From: Psychrobacter urativorans
Lineage (GTDB): Bacteria; Pseudomonadota; Gammaproteobacteria; Pseudomonadales; Moraxellaceae
Assembly: GCF_904846695.1 (NCBI RefSeq)
Contig: NZ_CAJHBR010000006.1
Location: 1 to 64,000 of the forward strand
Length of the DNA stretch: 64,000 nucleotides
Direction: 5' to 3'
Positions within the stretch are counted from its first letter, which is position 1. The number at the start of each line of letters is the position of its first letter. The translations under genes were made by a program, and so were the position numbers. Under the pieces are notes generated by a model that searched no databases, was not told the origin of the DNA, and saw nothing but the letters and a program-made list of their open reading frames with translations. Below are positions 52,105 through 61,130 of this stretch, in pieces.

Positions 52105-55005
52105 ATGACTACCTCGCAAACTCCTACCTTTGATACTTTTGAAGGTTTGTTTAATGAAGCAGAATTTGTCTATCGTCATCTAGGCTCTAATGACACTAAG
52201 CAAGCTGATTTGCTTAGTGCTATCGGTTATGATGACATGGCTACTTTTATCAATGATACGGTGCCAGAAGCGGTACGTTTGCATAAAGATTTAAAGCTAC
52301 CAGTAGCTATGAGTGAGCATGCTGCTCTTGCCAAATTACGCTTAATGGCAGACAAGATCACCGTTAATAAGAGCTATATCGGACAAGGCTATTCGCCAGT
52401 ACGCATGCCAGCAGTTATTCAGCGCAACGTGTTAGAAAATCCAGGTTGGTACACAGCTTATACGCCTTACCAAGCAGAAATTGCCCAAGGTCGCCTAGAA
52501 GCTTTGCTTAACTTCCAACAAGTTTGTATTGATCTAACTGGTCTTGAACTTGCTGGTTCCTCGTTACTTGATGAAGCAACCGCCGCTGCTGAAGCTATGG
52601 CGATGTCAAAACGCATGAGCAAAAGCAAATCCACGCAATACTTCGTTGATGATCGGGTTTATCCACAAACCTTAGACGTTATCCGCACTCGTGCTAAGTA
52701 CTTCGGTTTTGAAGTGGTAGTAGGTGATTTTGAGCTGGCTAAATCTGGTGATTACTTCGGTGCGTTGTTCCAGTATGTTGGCCGTGAAGGTGATGTTAAA
52801 GATTTAACTGAGGTTATCAGCGCTGTCAAAGCTAACAAAACTTATACTTCAGTAGTTAGTGACATCATGAGCTTAGTATTGCTCAAGTCTCCTGCTGATA
52901 TGGGTGCAGATGTGGCTTTAGGTAGTACTCAGCGTTTCGGTATCCCTATGGGTTACGGTGGTCCACACGCCGCTTATTTTGCTTTTTCTGATAAAGCCAA
53001 ACGCTCAGCACCTGGTCGTATCATTGGGGTATCAAAAGACGCGCAAGGCAACACTGCCCTACGTATGGCGCTACAAACTCGTGAGCAACATATCCGCCGC
53101 GAAAAAGCCAACTCCAACATCTGTACCTCGCAAGTATTGCTAGCTAACTTAGCGGGTATGTATGCAGTCTATCATGGCCCAACTGGGGTTAAGCGCATTG
53201 CCACCCGTATCCATGCCTTTGCTACGGCTTTCGCTGAAGTGATCAAAACGGGTAATGGTGATAACCAACTTAGCGTAGTCCATGACCAATTCTTCGATAC
53301 GGTATTGGTAGATTGTGGTTCAGAAAAACTAGCTACCCAGATCTTTGAAAATGCTGATAACGTTGGCTATAACTTATGGCGTCTAGGCGATACTCAGCTT
53401 TCTGTCTCTTTTAGTGAAATTAGCGATCAGCAAGACTTTGCGGTACTAACCCAACTGTTCGTTAGCAAGTCACATGACTTACCTACCGCCGCTAGCGTTT
53501 CATTAGACCGTGCTCATTTACGTACTGATGATATCTTAAGCCATCCGGTATTTAACTCGCATCATACTGAGCATGAAATGCTGCGTTACTTAAAGTCTTT
53601 AGAAGATAAAGATTTGGCGATGAACCGTAGTATGATCGCTTTGGGTAGCTGTACTATGAAGCTTAATGCTACTAGTGAGATGATCCCTATTACGTGGCCT
53701 GAATTTGCTAATGTGCATCCGTTTGCCCCGCTTAGCCAAATGACTGGTTACATTGAGATGATCGATAGCTTACAAGAGCAGCTCAAAGCCATCACTGGTT
53801 TTGATGATGTGTCTATGCAGCCCAACTCTGGTGCTTCTGGTGAGTATGCTGGTATCTTAGCTATTCGTCGCTATCATGAGTCACGTAACGAAGAAAATCG
53901 TGATGTCTGCCTAATACCGCAGTCAGCGCATGGTACTAACCCTGCCACTGCTATTATGATGGGCATGAAAGTTGTCGTCGTGAGTACTGATGATAATGGT
54001 AATATCGATATTGATGATTTGACTGCTAAGTGTGAAGAGCATAGTGCAAATCTTGGCGCTTTAATGATCACTTACCCATCCACTCATGGGGTGTTTGAGG
54101 AAGGCATTCGCAAGATTTGTGACCTTATTCATAATCATGGCGGTCAAGTCTATATGGATGGTGCCAATATGAATGCTCAGGTTGCGATCATGCAACCCGC
54201 TGATGTCGGCGCTGATGTTTTGCACATGAACTTGCACAAAACTTTCTGTATTCCGCATGGTGGTGGTGGTCCAGGTATGGGTCCTATCGGTATGCAAGCG
54301 CATTTGGCACCGTTTATGGCTGACCATACGCTTATTCCTGTACATAACGCTCAAAGAGGCAGCTCGGCAGTATCAGCCGCCCCTTATGGTTCAGCAAGTA
54401 TCTTACCGATTTCATGGATGTATATTGCCATGATGGGCCGTGATGGTTTACTAAAAGCGACTAACCTCGCCTTATTGAACGCCAACTATGTCGCTGATAA
54501 GCTCAAAGGCAGTTATCCTATTCTTTATACGGGTAAAAGCGGCCGCGTAGCTCACGAATGTATCATCGATATTCGTCCGTTAAAAGAAGCCACTGGTATC
54601 AGTGAAAGCGATATTGCTAAGCGCTTGATGGATTATGGTTTCCATGCGCCAACGATGAGCTTCCCAGTATCAGGTACCTTGATGATTGAGCCTACTGAGT
54701 CTGAATCAAAAGAAGAGTTAGATCGCTTTATTGATGCGCTAATTACTATCCGTGCTGAAGCTGAAAAAGTCAAATCTGGTGATGAGGGTTGGACTTTAGA
54801 AGACAATCCATTGGTTAACGCCCCGCATACTGCTGCTATGATTACTGATGGTGAGTGGTCACATCCGTATAGCCGTGAAGTTGCTGCTTTCCCATTAGCT
54901 TATGTACGCGAGCATAAATTCTGGCCAAGTGTGGCTCGTATTGATGACGCTTATGGCGATAAAAACTTGATGTGTTCTTGCCCAGCTATCGAAAACTATA
55001 TGTAA
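52105..55005 (+). CDS. gcvP: Glycine dehydrogenase (decarboxylating), P protein
   Basis: A 966-residue PLP-dependent P protein that decarboxylates glycine and loads the H protein. The family length and both halves are present: FRHLGSNDTKQ-like start (YRHLGSNDTKQADLLSAIGY), the N-terminal half with GYYTPYQAEIAQGRLE-type WYTAYTPYQAEIAQGRLEAL, and the PLP lysine in MNLHKTFCIPHGGGGPG near residue 715. AAGGACT precedes the ATG. It ends the gcv cluster and is followed by a perfect terminator at 55051. Confidence 0.95.
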   Translation: MTTSQTPTFDTFEGLFNEAEFVYRHLGSNDTKQADLLSAIGYDDMATFINDTVPEAVRLHKDLKLPVAMSEHAALAKLRLMADKITVNKSYIGQGYSPVRMPAVIQRNVLENPGWYTAYTPYQAEIAQGRLEALLNFQQVCIDLTGLELAGSSLLDEATAAAEAMAMSKRMSKSKSTQYFVDDRVYPQTLDVIRTRAKYFGFEVVVGDFELAKSGDYFGALFQYVGREGDVKDLTEVISAVKANKTYTSVVSDIMSLVLLKSPADMGADVALGSTQRFGIPMGYGGPHAAYFAFSDKAKRSAPGRIIGVSKDAQGNTALRMALQTREQHIRREKANSNICTSQVLLANLAGMYAVYHGPTGVKRIATRIHAFATAFAEVIKTGNGDNQLSVVHDQFFDTVLVDCGSEKLATQIFENADNVGYNLWRLGDTQLSVSFSEISDQQDFAVLTQLFVSKSHDLPTAASVSLDRAHLRTDDILSHPVFNSHHTEHEMLRYLKSLEDKDLAMNRSMIALGSCTMKLNATSEMIPITWPEFANVHPFAPLSQMTGYIEMIDSLQEQLKAITGFDDVSMQPNSGASGEYAGILAIRRYHESRNEENRDVCLIPQSAHGTNPATAIMMGMKVVVVSTDDNGNIDIDDLTAKCEEHSANLGALMITYPSTHGVFEEGIRKICDLIHNHGGQVYMDGANMNAQVAIMQPADVGADVLHMNLHKTFCIPHGGGGPGMGPIGMQAHLAPFMADHTLIPVHNAQRGSSAVSAAPYGSASILPISWMYIAMMGRDGLLKATNLALLNANYVADKLKGSYPILYTGKSGRVAHECIIDIRPLKEATGISESDIAKRLMDYGFHAPTMSFPVSGTLMIEPTESESKEELDRFIDALITIRAEAEKVKSGDEGWTLEDNPLVNAPHTAAMITDGEWSHPYSREVAAFPLAYVREHKFWPSVARIDDAYGDKNLMCSCPAIENYM

Positions 55006-55050
55006 GCGGTTATCCTAGATCCTAGCAATAATCCTCTTTATTTAATAACA

Positions 55051-55090
55051 AAAACCTCCAAATCAGCAGCTGATTTGGAGGTTTTATTTT
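55051..55090 (+). terminator. Terminator of gcvP
   Basis: AAAACCTCCAAATCAGC pairs with GCTGATTTGGAGGTTTT with almost no loop, followed by a T-rich tract. It lies 46 bases beyond the gcvP stop. Confidence 0.88.
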
Positions 55091-55149
55091 GTTTATTACT
55101 CTAGCTATATAGCGTTATAATCTACTAATCACTATTTATGGATATTAAT

Positions 55150-55824
55150 ATGAGCCAAAAAAACCGTGTCATTCTTATTCATGGCTTGCATCAAGCTCCT
55201 TTTATTATGCGTCCCTTAGCCAAGCGCTTACAAGCTCAAGGTTTTGATACCCATCAATACGGCTATCGTAGTATGCGCGATAGCATTGCTGTAAACAGTC
55301 AGCGCTTAAATGCTTGGCTGCAAACCAATCATGATCCAAAACAACCGTTAGATTTGGTGGGTCATAGCTTAGGCGGTTTAATTATTCGTGATTTTGTCAG
55401 TTATTACCCGCATTGGCAGATTAGCCAGTGCGTGACACTAGGGACACCGCATCTTGGCAGCATCTGCGCTGATTATATTTGGGGTCTAGCTCCTGCTGTG
55501 GTAGGCAAGTCTTATTTGGATGCCTTGGATGGGACGGTTGCGCCGTTACCTGACAATATCAGTTTAGGAGTGATTGCTGGTGACAAACCACAAGGTTTAG
55601 GTCAGCTGTTACTGCAGTATCATAACCGCAAACTACAGAGACAAAATCACCCACTATTGGATAACTATCGTGCTCATGATGGCACAGTATATGTTGCAGA
55701 AACTAAGTTGATTACCGCTGCCGATCACATAATTATGCCAGTGTCGCATACTGGCATGTTAGTCAATAGTGAGGTGGCGCAGCAAACCAGCTACTTTTTA
55801 AAAAACGGCCAGTTTAAACGCTAA
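55150..55824 (+). CDS. Alpha/beta-hydrolase, esterase/lipase-like
   Basis: A 224-residue alpha/beta hydrolase. The oxyanion region is VILIHGLHQAPFIMRPLAKR, the nucleophile elbow GHSLGGLIIRDFVS (Ser near 80), and the late Asp and His lie in YRAHDGTVYVAET and MPVSHTGMLVN. It resembles small PGAP1-like lipases or palmitoyl-type esterases. The ATG at 55150 starts directly before the core; a start at 55138 is possible. It has its own promoter after the gcvP terminator. Confidence 0.8.
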   Translation: MSQKNRVILIHGLHQAPFIMRPLAKRLQAQGFDTHQYGYRSMRDSIAVNSQRLNAWLQTNHDPKQPLDLVGHSLGGLIIRDFVSYYPHWQISQCVTLGTPHLGSICADYIWGLAPAVVGKSYLDALDGTVAPLPDNISLGVIAGDKPQGLGQLLLQYHNRKLQRQNHPLLDNYRAHDGTVYVAETKLITAADHIIMPVSHTGMLVNSEVAQQTSYFLKNGQFKR

Positions 55825-55856
55825 TCAAAGCTCAGCTAATGCTTAATTGATTATAG

Positions 55857-57134
55857 TTAGCCTTTGACACCCATGCCTTGTTTTAACTCAGCCTTATGGG
55901 TTTCGATCACTGGGATTAGAGTTTGAGTCACCCATTGATTACGCCAGCCTTTTAAGCCTTGAGGTAACTCTACCCAATCTTTACTATAAGCGATAACTTC
56001 ATATAACTGACTGAGCCATTTCTTACGTATTAGTACATTTTCTGGTACACCAATTTGCTCAGCACGCTCAGCAATAGCATCTTGGACCGCTTTGGAGAGT
56101 ATTTTATTTTTAGAGCGATAAGGAGCTGGTAAGCAAGCGGGATGTTCAACGGCGGATAGCCCTTTGGCATCAGTAATTATTTTGAGTAACTCCTCACCGT
56201 ATAGACGCAGCATACTACGATGGATAGTAGTTTTGTGCGCCAATTCGCGCAGGCTAGAGGGATTCTCGGTAATTATCTCGCGGACAGCCTGTTTTTTTAT
56301 CACAAAAGTACGGGGCTGGTTAGTGGAGCGTGCTAGCTCTTCACGCCATGTGGCTACTGCTTGCAAGACGGCCATTTGCTGAGAGTTATAACGATAATCC
56401 GCCATAGTTAAATACATCTCGTCATCTGCTACATGTTGCGCCGCATAAAGCTCAGCGGCATACAGCTGACAGTCAGCCCAGACATAATCGTACAGTCCTT
56501 GCGACTTCAAGGCGTATTCGATACTCAAATAAAGCGCTGGTAAAAAACGCACATCATCGATGGCGTACTGCTCTTGCTCATCAGATAATGGCCGACGCAA
56601 CCAATCGGATTGGCTTTGCTCCTTATCGATATGCATATCGAGCTGGTCATCAAGCGCCTGCTGATAGCCCATTTGTAGTTGCCCGGTCAGATAAGACAAA
56701 GCGATTTGAGTGTCAAAAATATTGGTTAATGGCGGGCAGTCAGAGAGTAAATAGAAGATACCTAAGTCCTCTCCGCAAGCATGCCAAATAGCAATATCTA
56801 CTTCGCTAACCGCTTGCCAAAACTCACCCAATTGTAGCTGCGGGGCATCCAATAAATAAATATGGTTACCAGTATTAAGCTGCACTAACGCTAAGCGTGG
56901 ATAATAAGTATCGCGCTTGATAAATTCAGTATCTAGCGCTACTCGCCCGCAACCTTCTAAAGCCTTGATAACTTCAGCCAGCTGCGACTGCTCACGAATC
57001 CAGGTGACTGCCACTTCATCGGCAATATCTAACAGAGCATCAATATCCGGCTCAACGACAGAAGGGACTAACGTAGGGTTTTCAGTAATAGCAGAAGGGT
57101 CTTGAGGGTTTACGGCGGCTAGAGGGGTTGACAC
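55857..57134 (-). CDS. rnd: Ribonuclease D
   Basis: A 425-residue 3'-5' exoribonuclease that matures tRNA 3' ends. The DEDDy exonuclease motif I is GRVALDTEFIKRDTYYPRLA, motif II with HACGEDLGIFY, and motif III YAIDDVRFL. An HRDC-like helical region follows around 240-320. It has about 40 more N-terminal residues than E. coli RNase D, and these look polar and disordered. A palindromic repeat (57191-57260) lies in its leader. Confidence 0.87.
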   Translation of the reverse strand: MSTPLAAVNPQDPSAITENPTLVPSVVEPDIDALLDIADEVAVTWIREQSQLAEVIKALEGCGRVALDTEFIKRDTYYPRLALVQLNTGNHIYLLDAPQLQLGEFWQAVSEVDIAIWHACGEDLGIFYLLSDCPPLTNIFDTQIALSYLTGQLQMGYQQALDDQLDMHIDKEQSQSDWLRRPLSDEQEQYAIDDVRFLPALYLSIEYALKSQGLYDYVWADCQLYAAELYAAQHVADDEMYLTMADYRYNSQQMAVLQAVATWREELARSTNQPRTFVIKKQAVREIITENPSSLRELAHKTTIHRSMLRLYGEELLKIITDAKGLSAVEHPACLPAPYRSKNKILSKAVQDAIAERAEQIGVPENVLIRKKWLSQLYEVIAYSKDWVELPQGLKGWRNQWVTQTLIPVIETHKAELKQGMGVKG

Positions 57135-57190
57135 GGGCAGATACCTGCTTAGATAAGAGAGAATAGTGATTTTATTATAGCAATATTAGC

Positions 57191-57260
57191 GCCTGTTGAA
57201 CATTCACAACTAGACATTGATGATTAGGCATCGCTAGTTGATTATGACTTGGCAACAGGC
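57191..57260. repeat. Short palindromic repeat in the rnd leader
   Basis: GCCTGTTGAACATTCACAAC at the left pairs imperfectly with the inverted AACAGGC end at 57254-57260, with CTAG-TTG half-sites inside. The same GCCTGTTGAAC-type motif occurs near 59957 and 61077. Confidence 0.5.
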
Positions 57261-57324
57261 TGACTAACAAAGCGCTAACCATTACAGATATAAATAAAGT
57301 CTAGAAACGCTATTGATTGGCTTG

Positions 57325-57918
57325 CTACAAAAAGGAGCGGTTTTGTAGCGCTTGCCCTAAAGTCATGCTATCTAAATACTCAAGCTCACCGCCCATCGGT
57401 ACCCCTTGCGCTAGACGAGTTACTTTATTGACATGGCGACTGACCGCTTCACTAATAAAGTGCGCCGTGGTCTGCCCTTCAACCGTAGTACCTGTAGCTA
57501 ATATCAGCTCCTCGACAGGCTCTTGCTTGACCCGCCAAACTAGCTGATCAATATTTAGATCATCAGCACTGATACCATCAATAGGTGACAGATGACCACC
57601 TAATACAAAATAGCGACCGCGATAGCCAGCCGTTTGTTCAATAGCCATGACATCAGCAGCAGTCTCGACTACACATAATAGATTGTCATCTCGCCTTGGG
57701 TCTTGGCACAGCGGGCAGATAGGATCATCACTGAAACTATGGCAGCGCTGACACTCAATGATATCTCGCATTGCCTCATCAAGCGCTTGGGCTAACGCCA
57801 TCCCTTGCGGGCGTTTTTTGGTCAATAAATGTAGCGCCATACGCTGAGCACTCTTTTGACCCACACCAGGTAAAATCCGCAACTGCTTAACTAACTGATC
57901 AAATTTTGGGGTAAGCAA
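57325..57918 (-). CDS. recR: Recombination protein RecR
   Basis: A 197-residue RecR that works with RecFO to load RecA on gaps. The HhH region [20 protein letters not shown], the zinc finger [20 protein letters not shown] and the Toprim domain [20 protein letters not shown] are complete. It is downstream of ybaB, but a strong hairpin between them (57990) reduces read-through. Confidence 0.94.
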   Translation of the reverse strand: MLTPKFDQLVKQLRILPGVGQKSAQRMALHLLTKKRPQGMALAQALDEAMRDIIECQRCHSFSDDPICPLCQDPRRDDNLLCVVETAADVMAIEQTAGYRGRYFVLGGHLSPIDGISADDLNIDQLVWRVKQEPVEELILATGTTVEGQTTAHFISEAVSRHVNKVTRLAQGVPMGGELEYLDSMTLGQALQNRSFL

Positions 57919-57989
57919 AGTATCTTCCTTTGTTTATCTTTACATTATTTGTCTTTAAATAGAATCAATAAATTTCGTTTTGCAGCTAT

Positions 57990-58029
57990 AAAAATGGGGT
58001 CGTATCCTGTCGATAACAACCCCATTTTT
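57990..58029 (-). terminator. Terminator or attenuator between ybaB and recR
   Basis: AAAAATGGGGT pairs with ACCCCATTTTT around an 18-base loop. T-runs on both strands fit termination after ybaB about 90 bases past its stop. Confidence 0.72.
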
Positions 58030-58115
58030 GACTTCAATAGTTAGTATTTGCAACCACTTAGCGCTCAAACCTTAACTTAAAGTTCAACTGTAAGTTCAAC
58101 TTTAAGTACTGTGCT

Positions 58116-58445
58116 TTAGAACATACCTTGCATACCTGGTGGCAAGCCCATACCTGAAGTTGCGCCAGTCATGGTTTGCTCATATAACTCGTCAGCTTGA
58201 CGAACCGCATCATTGATAGCAGCAGCGATCAAGTCTTCGATCATATCTGGCTCATCTTCTAATAGACTAGGATCAATAGTCAAACGCTTGACCACATGAC
58301 GACCAGTCATAGTAACTTTTACTAGACCACTACCCGCTTCAGCATGCACTTCTTTATTAGCCAATTCTTTTTTGGCGGTTTCAACATTAGCTTCTACTTT
58401 TTTTTGCATAGTTTGTGCTTGTTGCATTAATGCTTGAATATTCAT
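58116..58445 (-). CDS. ybaB: YbaB/EbfC nucleoid-associated protein
   Basis: A 109-residue protein of the YbaB/EbfC family, a small dimeric DNA-binding protein encoded next to recR in most bacteria. The pattern [20 protein letters not shown], the central [20 protein letters not shown] and the C-terminal [10 protein letters not shown] are typical. A terminator separates it from recR here. Confidence 0.93.
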   Translation of the reverse strand: MNIQALMQQAQTMQKKVEANVETAKKELANKEVHAEAGSGLVKVTMTGRHVVKRLTIDPSLLEDEPDMIEDLIAAAINDAVRQADELYEQTMTGATSGMGLPPGMQGMF

Positions 58446-58657
58446 AATAGCCTCTTAATTGATGATAATTAGATAATAGTTAAATAACATTTAGATAGTA
58501 AGAAATTTTTATTGGTTTAGGGCACTGGTTTAACAGAGCTGATATGGTGATTACCTTTAGCTTTTTAAAGCTTAACTCGGCTTTATTGTCCCCTCAACTA
58601 CAGCATTAACAGCAATTATCGGATAGCAGTTATCTGATAGCAACTGTAAAGCAATCT

Positions 58658-59923
58658 TTATAAACTGTCTAAACCGCGCGCCAAATCTTTGATGATATCT
58701 TCAACATCTTCTAGCCCTACTGACAGACGAATCAAGCCATCTTTCACCCCAGCTTCAGCACGAGCTTCAGCAGTCAAACGAAAGTGGGTAGTAGTCGCTG
58801 GGTGAGTAATGGTGGTTTTGGTATCGCCCAAGTTATTAGTAATAGATATCATATTAGTCGAGTCAATAACGTGCCAAGCGGCCGCTTTGGCATCCAGACT
58901 AGCAGTGGCAGCAACTTCAAAGCCCATAATAGCGCCAAAACCATCCTTCATATGATGCTGGCGTTTGGCCAACTCATGCGCTGGATGACTAGGTAATCCT
59001 GAGAAATGTACGGTAGTTACTTTAGGATGACTGTCTAAGAACTGCGCCACTTGATTGGCATTGCTGCAATGCGCTTGCATACGTAATTTTAAGGTCTCAA
59101 GGCCTTTAGTAAACACCCATGCATTAAATGGGCTCATACTGATACCCCCTGAGCGTACTACAGTAAAGGCCTCTTGCATCAATGCATCACTACCCACTAG
59201 TGCACCGCCAAGGACTCGGCCTTGACCATCAAGATATTTAGTAGCGGAATGAATAACCACATCCGCCCCTAGATCTAAGGGGCGCTGAATAGCTGGGGAA
59301 CCAAAGCAGTTATCGACCACTAATAAAATGTCATTAGCTTTGCACAGCTCACTCAAAAAGCCAATATCGCATATTTGTGCTAACGGATTGCTGGGACTCT
59401 CACAATAGATAAGCTTAGTATTAGGCTGTATAGCATTGGCCCACGCCTCATTATCGAAGCAATCAACGTAACTGACTTCAACGCCAAACTTAGCCATATA
59501 GTTATTAAACAAACCAATCGATGAGCCAAACAGTTGATTAGCAGCCAATAAATGATCGCCGGCTTTTAGATAAGCCATACACATAGTCAAAATTGCGCCC
59601 ATACCAGAAGCTGTAGCTACCGCACGTTCGCCATTCTCTAAAGCGGCCAATCGACGCTCAAAGGTACGTACACTAGGGTTAGTATGACGTGAATAAACGT
59701 TACCAGTCTTGGTACCATCAAAATGTCCTGCCGCGTCATCCGCTGAGCTATAGACATAGGAGCTAGTAGTAAAAATCGCCTCAGAATGTTCGCCTTCGTC
59801 AGTACGATGCTGTCCTGCACGTACGGCGATAGTTTGCATCCCATAATCTAGGCTTAGGTCTAAAGCATCAGAGCGCCAGTTTGGATCTAAATTGCTATCT
59901 TCTTGCACTTGCGACTTACTCAT
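58658..59923 (-). CDS. metZ: O-succinylhomoserine sulfhydrylase (MetZ-like)
   Basis: A 421-residue PLP enzyme that makes homocysteine from O-succinylhomoserine and sulfide. The start ATG at 59923 follows GGATTATTT; an upstream start at 59971 is not supported. Markers are the cofactor region ATASGMGAILTMCMAYLKAG, the substrate segment CESPSNPLAQICDIG, and the PLP lysine in IHSATKYLDGQGRVLGGAL. The family C-terminus RLSVGLEDVEDIIKDL is present. A cystathionine gamma-synthase or lyase is the main alternative, but overall layout favours MetZ. Confidence 0.85.
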   Translation of the reverse strand: MSKSQVQEDSNLDPNWRSDALDLSLDYGMQTIAVRAGQHRTDEGEHSEAIFTTSSYVYSSADDAAGHFDGTKTGNVYSRHTNPSVRTFERRLAALENGERAVATASGMGAILTMCMAYLKAGDHLLAANQLFGSSIGLFNNYMAKFGVEVSYVDCFDNEAWANAIQPNTKLIYCESPSNPLAQICDIGFLSELCKANDILLVVDNCFGSPAIQRPLDLGADVVIHSATKYLDGQGRVLGGALVGSDALMQEAFTVVRSGGISMSPFNAWVFTKGLETLKLRMQAHCSNANQVAQFLDSHPKVTTVHFSGLPSHPAHELAKRQHHMKDGFGAIMGFEVAATASLDAKAAAWHVIDSTNMISITNNLGDTKTTITHPATTTHFRLTAEARAEAGVKDGLIRLSVGLEDVEDIIKDLARGLDSL

Positions 59924-59953
59924 AAATAATCCATTACTGTTAATTTTGACTAG

Positions 59954-60008
59954 AACCTGTCGAACACTCACAACTAAATACTGCTGTGGTCAGTTGTTCA
60001 ATAGGCTC
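59954..60008. repeat. Short palindromic repeat in the metZ leader
   Basis: GAACCTGTCGAACACTCACA at the left and AGTTGTTCAATAGGCTC at the right are imperfect inverses of each other around ACTAAATACTGCTGTGG. It lies 30-85 bases before the start codon and shares sequence with the repeats at 57191 and 61072. Confidence 0.5.
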
Positions 60009-60096
60009 CACCTTGATATGTTTTTATTTTTCGCCCATAAATAACTCAGTGAATTAAAGGCTGTTTCATCATATCATGTCGCTATTTATCAATCAT

Positions 60097-60729
60097 CTAT
60101 AAACCTTCAGAATAATAGTAGTCCACTTGATACCTGTGAATTTGAGGCATCAAAAACACTGCTGGACCTTGGCATTGTAGAGCTTTATTAGCCGGTGAGT
60201 GACTATTACTGTCTGACCCACTATCAGCCTCTAATGCGCACTCTATTTTGAATAGATGATCTTCTTGGTTATACATTGTACTGGCAAAGCGCTTGGTCGC
60301 CAAGTCCTTGGCGGTGGGGTTATAAAACTTATCCCAGTTATTGCCAGCCTGTTTATGAGTCAATTTAGTTTCAACATAGATCAAAGCCCAATCACACTTC
60401 CCTTTCATAATGGCATCGCGAAAAAAATGTGCTCGATATTGATTAGCGTTTTTTTCCAACTTAATACTTAGGGTTTCGCTAAGCTGATATACATGCGAGA
60501 TGTCAACGTAGTTGCCACAACGTTTGTTGGTAGACTCAAAGCGCGCTGTCATCTGTAGATCTAACCCTTGGTCTGAAGGTAGAGATCCATAAATAATGAT
60601 TTCGTCAGTAGGATTAGGATTGATTGGAGGCACTTCTGTTTTTAGGCTGCATGCTGATAGCAGCCCTAGCCCAAGAGCAACTGAACATACCTTAAGTGAT
60701 AATAACTCTTTGCCTAGCTGATGAGTCAT
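60097..60729 (-). CDS. Hypothetical lipoprotein, 210 aa
   Basis: From the ATG at 60729, preceded by GAGGAAACT, the protein has a signal peptide (LLSLKVCSVALGLGLLSACS) with the lipobox LLSAC and a lipidated Cys near residue 27; the frame also extends upstream to 60762. The mature part is a ~180-residue beta-rich-looking domain with the RCGNYVDISHVYQLSETLSI segment and a Cys pair. I do not recognise the family. Confidence 0.6.
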   Translation of the reverse strand: MTHQLGKELLSLKVCSVALGLGLLSACSLKTEVPPINPNPTDEIIIYGSLPSDQGLDLQMTARFESTNKRCGNYVDISHVYQLSETLSIKLEKNANQYRAHFFRDAIMKGKCDWALIYVETKLTHKQAGNNWDKFYNPTAKDLATKRFASTMYNQEDHLFKIECALEADSGSDSNSHSPANKALQCQGPAVFLMPQIHRYQVDYYYSEGL

Positions 60730-61130
60730 AGTTTCCTCATTCTTCAGTGGTTTTTTAGCCATTATTCACTTGTAGCTTGTAAGCAGTATAAGTACATCAG
60801 CGATTTTTCTACCTTAGCCATGCTAGCTAAAATGGAAGCTATAGGGCTAGTTTGCTGCTCTATTGTTTGACGGACTGAGTTGTTAAGTGGGCGGTTAAAC
60901 TAACAACTGTAAATTAGCTTAAAGCTGAAACTCATAGTTGCCCTTAGTAAAATTAACGTATTTATAATAGGCAGATGTTGCTACAACTGCTAAGCTTGCC
61001 AGCGCTGACATTTACCCTACCAGCAGTGTTATTATAACCCTTATAACTCTAATAAAAAATGGCACAAACACTAGGGCGTGTTGAACATTCACTAATAAAT
61101 ACTGCTGAAGCTATTTGAGGTAAACCTATT
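60730..61130. other. Gene-free stretch between lipoprotein and phospholipase D genes
   Basis: No gene is seen. It contains a repeat copy at 61072-61112 and presumably both divergent promoters. Confidence 0.4.
61072..61112 (+). repeat. Repeat copy in phospholipase D leader
   Basis: TAGGGCGTGTTGAACATTCA followed by CTAATAAATACTGCTG; the second half matches the metZ-leader copy (AACTAAATACTGCTG). The inverted arm is not obvious, so this may be a half-element. Confidence 0.45.
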
